Notes under the pieces: model-generated
The model's input: the letters and a program-made list of their open reading frames with translations, nothing else
Told to the model about the DNA's origin: nothing
The model's database searches: none
Shown: positions 53,235 to 62,387 of the stretch, piece after piece
Numbering within the stretch: the first letter of the stretch is position 1
Layout: each line of letters begins with the position of its first letter
Assembly: GCA_030697665.1 (NCBI GenBank)
Contig: JAUYPJ010000098.1
Span: 60,544 to 124,543 of the forward strand
From: Candidatus Omnitrophota bacterium
Lineage (GTDB): Bacteria > Omnitrophota > Gorgyraeia > Aquiviventales > Aquiviventaceae
Reading direction: 5' to 3'
DNA: 64,000 nt
Translations under genes and position numbers: made by a program

Positions 53235-53330
53235 CACCACAGATGACACAGAATTCCACAGAAGCACAGAGTGCTGCTCGTCGAGACCTATTCTGTGTCT
53301 CTGTGGCCCTTCTGTGTTTCTGTGGTGTCA
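53235..53330 (+). repeat. Hairpin of CACAGAA/TTCTGTG repeats encoding a signal peptide
   Basis: Left arm CCACAGATGACACAGAATTC, CACAGAAGCACAG; right arm TTCTGTGTCTCTGTGG and CCCTTCTGTGTTTCTGTGG. The right arm encodes the hydrophobic core of the next protein's signal peptide. Confidence 0.8.
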
Positions 53331-54655
53331 CCCTGGGTGTTTCAGCAACGGTCCATGCCCAGGAGGAGAGGGCCGTCGCGCCGCGGTCGTCCCCCCTCAC
53401 CGGCGAGCTGCACGAAGAGAACACCACCCTCTACCAAGTCCTCGAGACCTCCCTTCAGGAGATCACGACCCTGAGGCAGCGGAATCTGAATCTGCTGCAA
53501 CTGGTCTCGGAAGCCAAGCAGGGCCGCCAGAACCTCCAGGATCAGGTGGTGTCGCTGACCAAGGCGAACGCGGCCCTCGAGGCAAAGGCGAAGGAGCTGA
53601 TGCAGGCGCAGCAGGAGAGGGAGCAGTTGGCGCAGCAGCTCGCCGCGCTGAAGCGGAAGGCTCAGGTCGACGAGGCCCAGTTGACCGCCCTCCAAAAGAC
53701 CCAGAGCGCATTCGAAAGCAAGGTCACCACCCTCACCGACGCCAACACCGATCTGCTACGGCACGTGCACAACCTGACACGGGTGTATGAGGATAACCAA
53801 CGCCTGGAGACTGAGCTCTTCACCCTGCGCAAGGCGCTCCAAGAGGAACAGGCCAAGCTCGCCAGCCACCGAACCGAGGTGGAGACACTCACCCAGGCCA
53901 GGGCCGCTCTCGAGGCGAAGGCGAAGGAGCTGACGCAACTGCAGCAAGACCACGCGCGACTGGAGCAGGGGTTCGCTGCCCTGCGCACCCAGTCAACAGC
54001 CGACGAGGCGAAGCTGGGCAACCTCCAGAAGACCAACCGCGCGCTGGAGGGTCACGTCACAACACTCACCGAAACGACCACAAAACTCCGGCGACAGGTG
54101 GCTGAACTCTTGGGTCTGTATGACGACAAACGGCACCTTGAAGCCGAGCTTGCCGCGCTGCGCAAGGCCCTCCAGGAGGAGCAGGCGAAGGGAGGAGCCG
54201 GTCAACGTGACCTGCACACGCTCACGAAGGACAACGCCCACCTCAAGGAGACGGTCCAGGAGCTCAACGGGAGAGTCCACGAACTCACCCGGGAGAAGGA
54301 ACGGCTCGCCCTGGAGGGTGCGACAACGCCGTCATCCACGCCCCGCGCCCCGCAAGGATCCGTGGATCGGGAACGAGCTGCCTTGTATCAGGAGCTGGGA
54401 GCCGCCTATGCCAAAGCCCAACTCTTTGGCCAAGCCATTGACGCCTATCAGCGCTGCCTCGATGCGGATCCTGACAACGCCCAGGCGCACTACTCGCTCG
54501 GCCTGCTCTACCAGCACGCCCAGAACAACCGGCCGCTGTCCATCAGCCACCTCCAACAGTACCTGGCCTTGAGTCCCAACCTCAGCGCCAAGCAGCGCAG
54601 AGAAGTGGAGTATCTCATCCGGATGCTCACCGACGCGCAACAGGCGAAGCGATGA
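53243..54655 (+). CDS. Secreted coiled-coil/TPR protein 1
   Basis: A 470-residue protein. Signal peptide LFCVSVALLCFCGVTLGVSA, a long coiled coil (about 50-350, many L-x-x-K-A-x-A-L-E-A-K-A-K-E-L units), and C-terminal TPRs (AALYQELGAAYAKAQLFGQA, DPDNAQAHYSLGLLYQ). It likely acts in the periplasm as a scaffold. The gene after it overlaps by 4 bp (ATGA) and has the same architecture. Confidence 0.82.
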   Translation: MTQNSTEAQSAARRDLFCVSVALLCFCGVTLGVSATVHAQEERAVAPRSSPLTGELHEENTTLYQVLETSLQEITTLRQRNLNLLQLVSEAKQGRQNLQDQVVSLTKANAALEAKAKELMQAQQEREQLAQQLAALKRKAQVDEAQLTALQKTQSAFESKVTTLTDANTDLLRHVHNLTRVYEDNQRLETELFTLRKALQEEQAKLASHRTEVETLTQARAALEAKAKELTQLQQDHARLEQGFAALRTQSTADEAKLGNLQKTNRALEGHVTTLTETTTKLRRQVAELLGLYDDKRHLEAELAALRKALQEEQAKGGAGQRDLHTLTKDNAHLKETVQELNGRVHELTREKERLALEGATTPSSTPRAPQGSVDRERAALYQELGAAYAKAQLFGQAIDAYQRCLDADPDNAQAHYSLGLLYQHAQNNRPLSISHLQQYLALSPNLSAKQRREVEYLIRMLTDAQQAKR

Positions 54656-57156
54656 GCGCGGTCCGGCGCTCCATCGCGGCCGTCGGGTTGCTGGTCGCGG
54701 GAGGGGTTGTCTGTCACTGGGCATCCAAAGCGGAGGGAGCAACTCGTGGGCGCTCCCAAGAGGCCCGCGTGTTCCGCGACCAAGGCTACCAGGCTCAACA
54801 GCAAGGTGATTTCCAGACAGCCATCCGGTATTACGAGCAAGCCATCCAGGTGGACCCCGCCTACGCCACCCCCTATAACGACCTCGGAGCCGTCTACGAA
54901 ACGTTGGGGCAGCCCGACAAAGCCAAAGAGGCGTATCGCGTCTGCCTGAAGGCAAACCCCTCCTACCCAGACGCCTATGCCAACCTGGCGGCCCTGTATG
55001 AAGCACAGGGGGACATGATGAGCGCCGCGTCCTATTGGAAGCGACGCGCGCAACTCGGCTCACCGGATGATCCCTGGACGCAGAAGGCCCGCCAGCGCTG
55101 GGAAGAGCTGGCCAAGGGCGATCCCAGGCTGGCTCCTGCCAGGTCGCCATCAGGGGTCACGCCACGAGAGCAAGGAGCTGCCATCTCCCAAGCCCCCGTT
55201 GATCGTCAGGCGAAAGACGACGTGAGCGTCCTCTACAGGGATCACGAGATCACGAAATCCGAGCTCTCCTGGCTCACCAAGACGAATGATTCTCTCACAG
55301 AAATGGTCCAGGATATCAGTCACAACGTGCAGGATCTCACTCAAAAGACGCAGACCATTGAGCCGCTCAAGCAGGAACTTCAGGCCTCACGCAAGAGCCT
55401 GGATCGGCTGGAGCAGTTGCGAGAGGACCTGGTCGATCAACTCCGCCGTGAGCGCCTGACCGCCCTGGAGCAACTCGAAGAACTCAGAGAGGCGAACGCC
55501 ACCTTGGAGACGAGAGCGAAGGGGTTGACCCAGGCTCACGAGCAGGAGAAGGCGCGCCTGGAACAGGAGCTCGCCGCGCTCCACAAGCAGTCACAGACCG
55601 AGCTCGCCAAGCTGCAGCGCACCCTCAAGGAGGAGCAGGCGAAGGTCACGACCTCGCAGGGCGAACTCCAGACCCTCACCCAGGCCAAGACCGCCCTGGA
55701 GACGACGGCGCAGGAACAGGCCGGAGCGAACAAACGCCTCCAAGCCGAACTGGATACACTCCACAGCACCCTCAGGGAGACCCAGGCCACGGTGGCGACC
55801 CAGCAGGATGACCTGGAACAGCTCTCGCGTGCCAAGGCGGACCTCGAAGCGAAGGTCAAGGAGCTGACGCAGGTGCAGCAGGAGAAGGCGCGCCTGGAAC
55901 AGGAGCTCGCTGCATCGCGCAAAACCCTCCAGGAGGAACAGACCAAGGTGGCGGCGGAGCGGTATGAGGTCCAAACGCTCTCCCACGCCAAGGCCGCCCT
56001 GGAGACGACGGCGCAGGAACTGACGCGCACCCATCAGCAGGAGCATGGGCGCTTGGAAACCGAGCTGGCGACGCTGCGGCGCACTCTCCAGGAAAGCCAG
56101 ACCACGGTGGCGACCCACCGAGGTGAACTCCAGACGCTCACCCAGACCAACGCAGACCTCGAGACGAAGGTGAAGGAAGGAGTGGGCGTGAACGCCTACC
56201 TCCAGACCGAGCTCGCCGCTTTGCGCAAGAGCCTCCAGGAGGAACAGGCGAAGGTCAGGACCGCGCAGGGCGAACTCCAGACCCTCTCCCAGGGCAAGGC
56301 CTCCCTGGAGACGACGGTGCAGGAACTGACGCGCACCCACCAGCAGGAGACCCGGGAGCAGCAAGCCCAACTGGCGGCGGTGCGCAAGCTCCTCCAAGAG
56401 GAACAGACGAAGGTCGTCGACCAGAAGGTCGAGGCGCAGGAGCTCAGCCGGATCAATACCGCCCTGGAAACGAAGGTGCAAGGGTTGACGCAGGTGCAGC
56501 AGGAGAACACCCGCCTGGAACAGGAGCTCGCGGCGTCGCGCAAAACCCTCCAGGAGGAACAGGCCAAGGTGGCGGCGGAGCGGTATGAGATCCAAACGCT
56601 CTCCCACGCCAAGGCCGCCCTGGAGACGACGGCGCAGGAACTGACGCGCACCCGTCAGAAGGAAACCCAGGAACACCAGGCCCAAGTGGCGCTGTTGCGC
56701 AAGATGCTCCAGGAGGAACAGGCCAAGGTCGCCAGCCATTGGACCGAAGTGCAGACGCTCACCCAGGCCAAGGCCGTCCTGGAGACGCGGGTGCGGGAGA
56801 TGACGCCGGCCCACCAGCAAAAACAGCAACTGGAACAGCAGCTCACCGAGCTGACCAAAACCACCAAGTTCCAGCAAGAGACCCTGTACCATGAGTTGGG
56901 CGTCGCCTACACCCAGCTTCAGGCCTACACCAAGGCCATCGAGGCCTTCGAGAAAGCGTTGCGCCTCAACCCGGACAACCCCCAGACGCACTACCACTTA
57001 GGCTTGCTCTACAAGCAGGCGCGCAAGGATCTGCAGAAGGCGAGCCACCACCTGCGGACCTATCTCCAGCTGAGCCCTCAGGCCAGCGACCGAAAACAGC
57101 TCGAGGTGCTCCTGACGCTGATGCAACGGGAACGTCCCCAATCCCCCGCGCCATAA
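54652..57156 (+). CDS. Secreted coiled-coil/TPR protein 2
   Basis: An 834-residue protein. Signal-like helix (AAVGLLVAGGVVCHWASKA), two N-terminal TPRs (about 40-115, YQAQQQGDFQTAIRYYEQAI), a coiled coil of about 600 residues, then C-terminal TPRs (YHELGVAYTQLQAYTKAIEA). The coiled coil contains near-identical 167-bp DNA copies 621 bp apart, so it grew by duplication. It may work with protein 1 and protein 3. Confidence 0.83.
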   Translation: MSAVRRSIAAVGLLVAGGVVCHWASKAEGATRGRSQEARVFRDQGYQAQQQGDFQTAIRYYEQAIQVDPAYATPYNDLGAVYETLGQPDKAKEAYRVCLKANPSYPDAYANLAALYEAQGDMMSAASYWKRRAQLGSPDDPWTQKARQRWEELAKGDPRLAPARSPSGVTPREQGAAISQAPVDRQAKDDVSVLYRDHEITKSELSWLTKTNDSLTEMVQDISHNVQDLTQKTQTIEPLKQELQASRKSLDRLEQLREDLVDQLRRERLTALEQLEELREANATLETRAKGLTQAHEQEKARLEQELAALHKQSQTELAKLQRTLKEEQAKVTTSQGELQTLTQAKTALETTAQEQAGANKRLQAELDTLHSTLRETQATVATQQDDLEQLSRAKADLEAKVKELTQVQQEKARLEQELAASRKTLQEEQTKVAAERYEVQTLSHAKAALETTAQELTRTHQQEHGRLETELATLRRTLQESQTTVATHRGELQTLTQTNADLETKVKEGVGVNAYLQTELAALRKSLQEEQAKVRTAQGELQTLSQGKASLETTVQELTRTHQQETREQQAQLAAVRKLLQEEQTKVVDQKVEAQELSRINTALETKVQGLTQVQQENTRLEQELAASRKTLQEEQAKVAAERYEIQTLSHAKAALETTAQELTRTRQKETQEHQAQVALLRKMLQEEQAKVASHWTEVQTLTQAKAVLETRVREMTPAHQQKQQLEQQLTELTKTTKFQQETLYHELGVAYTQLQAYTKAIEAFEKALRLNPDNPQTHYHLGLLYKQARKDLQKASHHLRTYLQLSPQASDRKQLEVLLTLMQRERPQSPAP
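55865..56031 (+). repeat. Internal direct repeat in coiled-coil gene, copy A
   Basis: Nearly identical to 56486-56652 (offset 621 bp, in frame, 207 codons). It includes the segment encoding RLEQELAASRKTLQEEQ and AAERYEVQTLSHAKAALE. Confidence 0.75.
56486..56652 (+). repeat. Internal direct repeat in coiled-coil gene, copy B
   Basis: The in-frame second copy of 55865-56031. A few bases differ (for example GAGATCCAA against GAGGTCCAA). Confidence 0.75.
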
Positions 57157-57203
57157 CGCGCAGAGGCGCCTCCCTTCTCACCCCTCCCCCCAGACCTCGG
57201 ACG

Positions 57204-57932
57204 ATGCGCAAGACGTTCTTGTTGATCCTGGGCGTGATCGCGCTGCTCGTGGTGGTGGCGCTCGGCATCGGGGTGTTGGTCCTCCTCTCAGAGCACAAGC
57301 GGCTCACCACGCAGTTGCGCCAAGGGGATGAGCTGTTCCAGAAGATGCAGCAGGAGGCGAGCCGGCTCGAAGCCGAAAAGGTCCAGCTCACCCGCAACTA
57401 CGAAGCCCTCCAGAACGACGCGGTGTCGTACGTCGCGCAGAACACGACCGTGCAAGAAGAGGCCAAAGACCTCCACAGCCGCTTGACGGACGCCGAGACG
57501 CTCCTGCGCGATCAGGCCAATGAGCTTCAGCGGCTCCAGCGCCAACTGGAACGGCTGCACCGGGAGGCCGCCCGCGCCAAAGCCGACAAACGCAAGGCGC
57601 TTTCCAGCGCCGTCACGGAGTTAAACGGGAAAATCGCCTCGCTGGAAGCCCGCCTCAAGCAAGAGCGCGCCGTGCACCAGTACAACCTGGGGGTCGTCTA
57701 CGCACAGGCGCAGCGGTACGACGAGGCAATCGAGGCGTACCAGCGGTCGTTGGAGCTTGACCCGAAGAACGCCGACGCGTATTACAACCTGGGGCTCCTC
57801 TACGAGCGGATCGAGGCGCAACCGGAGAAAGCCGCGTGGCACTATCGCAAGTACCTGGAGCTCAACCCGACCGCCCAAGACCAGGAAGAAGTCGAGCGCT
57901 GGATCGACATGCTCACCGCCGGGGTCAGGTGA
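57204..57932 (+). CDS. Membrane-anchored coiled-coil/TPR protein 3
   Basis: A 242-residue protein: MRKTFLLILGVIALLVVVAL is a membrane anchor or signal anchor, then a coiled coil (about 30-150), then TPRs (NLGVVYAQAQRYDEAIEAYQ and DPKNADAYYNLGLLYE). It is smaller than proteins 1 and 2 but shares the layout. Six bases later the histidine kinase gene begins, so the two are probably co-transcribed. Confidence 0.82.
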   Translation: MRKTFLLILGVIALLVVVALGIGVLVLLSEHKRLTTQLRQGDELFQKMQQEASRLEAEKVQLTRNYEALQNDAVSYVAQNTTVQEEAKDLHSRLTDAETLLRDQANELQRLQRQLERLHREAARAKADKRKALSSAVTELNGKIASLEARLKQERAVHQYNLGVVYAQAQRYDEAIEAYQRSLELDPKNADAYYNLGLLYERIEAQPEKAAWHYRKYLELNPTAQDQEEVERWIDMLTAGVR

Positions 57933-57938
57933 CGTCGC

Positions 57939-59279
57939 ATGGGGAACCGAGGGGAACGGCGCCTCTTAGCCGGCTTCGGCGTGCTGCTTGCGCTGACGGT
58001 CGCCATCGGCCTGACGAGCGGGGTCCAGATCCAATCCCTGGCCGCCACGATCCGGGCGTTCGGGCGGCATCACCTGCCCGTCGAGCGGGCGATCCTCGAA
58101 ATGAAAATCACCAACACCCTCTACGCCGTGGGGGTGCGCAACTCCGTCTTCTGGCGAACCGCCAAATACCTGCAGGCGGTCTCCATCGGCTCCGACGTCA
58201 AGGCCACGGAGCGGCCGCTGGCGGACTTCAGGCAGGCGCTCGCCTCCTACACCACCCTCGTCACCTCGGACCACGAGCGCGCGTGGGCCAAGCGCCTGGA
58301 CGAGTCCGCCGAGGAGCTACACGGCATGGGCCAGGAGATCATGCGGCTCGCCGAAGCCGAAGGAGAAGGACCCGCCAAGGAGCGCGTCCATCAGCTCCTG
58401 CTGACGTTTGAGAACGACTCCTACAAGCTGGACGAGCTGCTGACGGAAACCTTGAGCAAGGGCAATCTGGAAGCGATCGCCGCGCACCTGCAGCGGACCG
58501 ATGAGCAGCGACACGCCTCCCTGGCGGTCCTCGCGCTCAGCGTCCTGTGCAGCGTGCTGCTCGGCGCGGGCATCGCGCGGTTCGTCTACCGCAGCCTCAC
58601 GCAGGAGCGCCGGATGCGCGAGCGCCTGGCCCAGCGGATGATCAACTTGGAAGAGGAGGAGCGGAAGAACCTCTCGCGCCAGCTCCACGACCAGCTCAGC
58701 CAGGATCTCAGCGCCCTGAAGATCTACCTGGGGCTGATTGACGACGGCCTCCCGCCGGGGATGACGGAGCCGAAGGAACGGCTGGAGAAGAGCAAGAAGA
58801 TCCTAGGGACGCTGATTGAGCGGGGCCACAACATCTCCGAGTGGCTCCGGCCGTCGGAGCTCGATGAGCTGGGGCTGGTGGAAAGCATCGCGATCCTCGT
58901 GGCCGAACACGGGACGATCACCGGCTGCCAGTATCACTTTGACCGCCCCGCCGCCGAGATCCGGCTGGCGAGCGAGCAGAGCCTGGCGTTGTACCGCGTC
59001 GTCCAGGAAGCGCTGACCAACGTCGCCAAGCACGCCCGTGCCACGCAGGTGCGCATCGCGCTGCGGCAGACGCCTCATGCCGTCTCCCTGACCGTCACCG
59101 ATGACGGGGTCGGGTTTGACGATCGCCAGCTCCTCAACCGGCCGCGCCGGCGCAAAGAGGATACGCTGCAACTCGGCCTGCTGGGGTTGCGGGAGCGCAT
59201 GGCGTTACTGGGGGGAACCTTGCGCCTCCACACCGCCCCCGGCAAGGGAACGCGCATCCAGGTGGAGGTGCCGGTCTAA
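57939..59279 (+). CDS. Sensor histidine kinase, NarX/LiaS type
   Basis: A 446-residue kinase. Membrane helices at about 11-30 and 187-207 flank a periplasmic four-helix sensor. HisKA_3 has ERKNLSRQLHDQLSQDL with the phosphorylated histidine in QLHDQ. HATPase has VVQEALTNVAKHARAT, then TVTDDGVGFDD and GLLGLRERMALLGGTL. It should phosphorylate the adjacent NarL-type regulator. The signal is unknown. Co-location with secretion and TPR genes hints at a surface or export response. Confidence 0.93.
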   Translation: MGNRGERRLLAGFGVLLALTVAIGLTSGVQIQSLAATIRAFGRHHLPVERAILEMKITNTLYAVGVRNSVFWRTAKYLQAVSIGSDVKATERPLADFRQALASYTTLVTSDHERAWAKRLDESAEELHGMGQEIMRLAEAEGEGPAKERVHQLLLTFENDSYKLDELLTETLSKGNLEAIAAHLQRTDEQRHASLAVLALSVLCSVLLGAGIARFVYRSLTQERRMRERLAQRMINLEEEERKNLSRQLHDQLSQDLSALKIYLGLIDDGLPPGMTEPKERLEKSKKILGTLIERGHNISEWLRPSELDELGLVESIAILVAEHGTITGCQYHFDRPAAEIRLASEQSLALYRVVQEALTNVAKHARATQVRIALRQTPHAVSLTVTDDGVGFDDRQLLNRPRRRKEDTLQLGLLGLRERMALLGGTLRLHTAPGKGTRIQVEVPV

Positions 59280-59312
59280 GTGAGTGACGAGTGGTGAGTG
59301 GTGAGTGACGAG
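59280..59312 (+). repeat. GTGAGTG 7-bp repeat
   Basis: AGTGAGTGACGAGTGGTGAG and TGGTGAGTGACGAGC, period 7, one arm only, in the gap between kinase and regulator genes. Confidence 0.75.
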
Positions 59313-59334
59313 CAAACGATGCGATGAGATACCG

Positions 59335-59991
59335 ATGATTTCCGTGGTGATTGCCGACGATCATGACCTGATCCGCGAGGGCATCAAGACGATCCTGCGC
59401 AGCCACAGCGAGTACCGCGTCGTCGGCGAAGCGGTGGACGGCGAGGAGGCCCTCAACCACGTCAAGCAGCTCAAACCCGACGTCCTACTCCTGGACATCA
59501 CGATGCCCAAGCAAAGCGGGCTCGACCTGATCGAGCAGGTGCATCACCTCTGCCCCTCGACCAAGATCATCGTCATCAGCGTGCACCGCTCGCACCTGTA
59601 CATCACGAAAGCCCTGAAGTTGGGCGTCAAGGGCTACCTGCACAAGGATAACGCGACCGAGGATCTCCTGCCGGCGCTCCGGCGCGTCACCGCCGGCAGC
59701 ACCTACCTGAGCGCGGGGGTGGCCGACTCCCTCGCCGAACAGGTCGCGCAGCGGGAGCCTGGGGGAGCGGCGATCCCGCGAGAGGTCGCGCTGACGGAGC
59801 GGGAGGCGGATATCGTGCGGTTGGTGGTGGAGGGGAAGACCGCCAAGGAGATCGCGCGGGCGCTGTTCATCAGCCCGCGCACGGTCGAAAATCACAAACA
59901 GACGATCCTTAAGAAGCTCGGCCTGCGCAGGACCTCCGACCTCATCAAGCACGCCATCACGCACCGCCTCGTCGACCTCGAGGAGCCGTAG
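59335..59991 (+). CDS. NarL/FixJ-type response regulator
   Basis: A 218-residue protein. Receiver: VVIADDHDLIREGIKTIL, DVLLLDITMPKQSGLDLIE with the phosphorylated aspartate in LLLD, VISVH, K in LGVKGYLHK. DNA-binding LuxR-type HTH: LTEREADIVRLVVEGKTAKE and SPRTVENHKQTILKKLGL. Start at ATG 59335 (MISVVIADDHD); an upstream extension has no support. It is the cognate partner of the kinase. Confidence 0.93.
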   Translation: MISVVIADDHDLIREGIKTILRSHSEYRVVGEAVDGEEALNHVKQLKPDVLLLDITMPKQSGLDLIEQVHHLCPSTKIIVISVHRSHLYITKALKLGVKGYLHKDNATEDLLPALRRVTAGSTYLSAGVADSLAEQVAQREPGGAAIPREVALTEREADIVRLVVEGKTAKEIARALFISPRTVENHKQTILKKLGLRRTSDLIKHAITHRLVDLEEP

Positions 59992-60011
59992 CAGCTCGGC
60001 CGCTTCAACGC

Positions 60012-61763
60012 TCAGCCATGCCCGACTGCCAAGCGGGTCTTGCCATGAAGAACCGGCGGCGTACCGGCTTCGGGCAGGATCGGTTCGACCGGGAACATTC
60101 CGGCCTTCGACCTTCCCATCTGCACGCGGTACAGCGCGCGCAGGTACGGCCACACGAACACCAGGAAGCGGGCATGCTTGCGCACGATGTCCCAAAGATA
60201 GCGGGCGTAGAATTTCACCCACCCCTCACGCGGCATGCTCGGACGCCGATCCAGACGGTACTTCAGCCGGAACAGGCCGCCCTCAAGCGGGTGAACCTGC
60301 TCGATGCGCGCGCAGGCGTGGAACGCCAACAGCTTCCCCATCATGTGTCGAGGCGGAAACCCCCACGCCTTGCCCTGCCGGATCAACGTCTCCACGTGCC
60401 CCGGCGTGTAATACGCGTCCCAGGCCTTGTGGTAAATGCCCTGCCATTCCTGCCGGGACATCTTCTGATGGTCCGTCGTGACGTGGGCGAGGTCGTAGCG
60501 GTTCATGTCCGAGTCCATCGCGACCCCGCGGTCATAGAGCGCGCGGTGATCCTGGGAGCCGGGAAGCGGTGTCAGGATGAAGAACTCCAGCAGGTCGATC
60601 GGCAGCTCGCGCTGGATGATCCCGATGTCCCGCAGGATGCTCTCGGGCGTATCCGCCGGGAAGCCGAGGATGTAGCCAGCCAGCGTCAGCGCGCCGACGC
60701 TGTGCCAGGCGTCCAGCATGGCGCGGTACTCCTCAATTTTGTTCTGCCGCTTCTGCGCGCCCACGAGCGATTCGGGGTTGATGTTTTCCAGGCCGATGAA
60801 CACGCGGTTGACGCCCGCCCGGCCGGCCTTCTGGATCAAGCCCGGGACTTTGTGGCTCAGCGTGTCGACCTGGATGATCAGCCTGATGGTGAACCCCTCC
60901 GCTTCCCGCAGGTGGATCAGCCGGTCGAGGATGGGCTCCCAGGTCTTGTTCCTGGCAAAGTTGTCGTCGCTGATGAAGAAGTTTTGCACGCCCTGAGCGG
61001 CGTTGACCCGCACGAGATGCTCGACGTCGTCCGGGCTCCGGAAACGGGATTTGCGCCCCTGCACGTTGATGATGGTGCAGAAGCTGCACTGGAAGGGGCA
61101 GCCGCGCCCGGCGTCGAAGCTCGTCTTGGACCCGGTCCGTCGGCGGATGACCTCCGCCGGCAGGAATGGCACCGGGCTGCCGCCCAAATCCGGCATGTCC
61201 TTCATATAGTTGTAGAGCGGCTTCATCTCGCGGCGGTACGCATCCTGGAGCAGCCCGTCCATGCGCCCCTCAAGCTCCCCCGCATACAGCGTCACGCCCA
61301 GCTCCAAGGCTTCCTGCAGGTCCGGCGGAACGCTCGGCAGCATCGCCAGGCAGCCGCTGACATGAAACCCGCCGATGCACACCTGAACACCCTCGGCGCG
61401 CAGCTGGCGGGCCAGATCCATCGCCCGTGGGTATTGGTTGGATTGGACGCCCACCAGCGCCACCATCCCTCCGCCGCTCGATGAGCGGATCAGCTCGGCC
61501 AGCCGCTTGGGCCGGATGCGCGTATTGGTCTCATCGTGTGCGTCGAGCTGGATCTCCACGTCCGGGCCGAGCACCTGGCGGCTGGCGGCATCGAGGGCCA
61601 ACCCGTAGAGCGCGGCCAGCGTATTGGAGGGAATCGAGGAGCGCACCCACTGGATGACGTACCCGTCGTCATCATAATGCGACGGCTTGATCAAGATGAG
61701 GCGGAAGACCTTGCGGCCCGGCATGGCATGACCGTTCGTGTGCCGTCTTGAGGAGTGGGGCAT
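60012..61763 (-). CDS. B12-binding radical SAM protein
   Basis: About 583 residues. An N-terminal cobalamin-binding-like region (VALVGVQSNQYPRAMDLARQ, CIGGFHVSG) is followed by the radical SAM core, whose cluster motif GRGCPFQCSFCTI is C-x3-C-x2-C, then GLENINPESLVGAQKRQNKI and LAGYILGFPADTPESI. C-terminal part is helical with HxH-like segments. Such enzymes methylate or rearrange lipids, cofactors or peptides; the substrate cannot be read here. First ATGs at 61763 and 61724 are both possible. TACAAT lies 8 bases before 61763. Confidence 0.9.
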   Translation of the reverse strand: MPHSSRRHTNGHAMPGRKVFRLILIKPSHYDDDGYVIQWVRSSIPSNTLAALYGLALDAASRQVLGPDVEIQLDAHDETNTRIRPKRLAELIRSSSGGGMVALVGVQSNQYPRAMDLARQLRAEGVQVCIGGFHVSGCLAMLPSVPPDLQEALELGVTLYAGELEGRMDGLLQDAYRREMKPLYNYMKDMPDLGGSPVPFLPAEVIRRRTGSKTSFDAGRGCPFQCSFCTIINVQGRKSRFRSPDDVEHLVRVNAAQGVQNFFISDDNFARNKTWEPILDRLIHLREAEGFTIRLIIQVDTLSHKVPGLIQKAGRAGVNRVFIGLENINPESLVGAQKRQNKIEEYRAMLDAWHSVGALTLAGYILGFPADTPESILRDIGIIQRELPIDLLEFFILTPLPGSQDHRALYDRGVAMDSDMNRYDLAHVTTDHQKMSRQEWQGIYHKAWDAYYTPGHVETLIRQGKAWGFPPRHMMGKLLAFHACARIEQVHPLEGGLFRLKYRLDRRPSMPREGWVKFYARYLWDIVRKHARFLVFVWPYLRALYRVQMGRSKAGMFPVEPILPEAGTPPVLHGKTRLAVGHG

Positions 61764-61914
61764 GCTGTTCAATTGTACCACACGAAGCCAGGGTTCACGA
61801 TCTCACCGATGAGCAGACGAACAAAGAACGGATCGGTTTCTGCACGAATTCAGGACGTTCTGCATGTCCCCACAAGCGGAACTTGCGCTGGACGTTCTGG
61901 AGGCTATGCCGGGC

Positions 61915-62091
61915 CTAGCTGTCTGACCACCGAGGGTCCAGAACGTATTGAGCCACCGCCCTCCGATATGCCTTACTGGACTTCCGCTTGGCAAAGCGTT
62001 TGGTCAACCGCTTTGATCGTCCGTCGACGTGATACCGTTCCTCGGACAGATCCGTATGATACCGTGCCGTCGTCTTATCGATGGGATGCAT
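61915..62091 (-). CDS. Small basic protein downstream of BrnA-like antitoxin
   Basis: A 58-residue protein, MHPIDKTTARYHTDLSEERY then HVDGRSKRLTKRFAKRKSSK, ending VAQYVLDPRWSDS. AGGA lies 5 bases before the ATG and the start is 10 bp after the BrnA-like stop. It is strongly basic. I do not know the family; it could be a toxin or nucleic-acid binder of a BrnA-type unit. Confidence 0.55.
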   Translation of the reverse strand: MHPIDKTTARYHTDLSEERYHVDGRSKRLTKRFAKRKSSKAYRRAVAQYVLDPRWSDS

Positions 62092-62100
62092 TTCTATCCT

Positions 62101-62319
62101 CTAGGAATGTGCCACCCACCGGATGTGTCGATGCGACTGCCCGCAGTCCCTCAGGTACAGATTAATCAGGTTCTGATACGGCACTTCCATGTCATTCGCC
62201 ATGGTCTTGAAGTAGTCGATGACATCCGCGCCCAACCGAATCGTCACCGGCTTCTTCAGCAGCTTGGCATAGGAGTTGCGACGGCCTCTCATTTTCGAAA
62301 AGTCGTATTCTTTTCTCAT
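62101..62319 (-). CDS. BrnA-like antitoxin (CopG/BrnA family)
   Basis: A 72-residue protein: MRKEYDFSKMRGRRNSYAKL, then KKPVTIRLGADVIDYFKTMA and VPYQNLINLYLRDCG. This is the BrnA/CopG type of ribbon-helix-helix antitoxin. GGAGG lies 7 bases before the ATG. The usual BrnT toxin is not adjacent; instead a GIY-YIG gene lies upstream and a small basic frame downstream. Confidence 0.88.
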   Translation of the reverse strand: MRKEYDFSKMRGRRNSYAKLLKKPVTIRLGADVIDYFKTMANDMEVPYQNLINLYLRDCGQSHRHIRWVAHS

Positions 62320-62387
62320 GTCGGTTCCCTCCGATACTGTTCCGCCTCGCGGCGAGAGGATTTGGCGCCTTCCGCTCGCCCGGGCGT

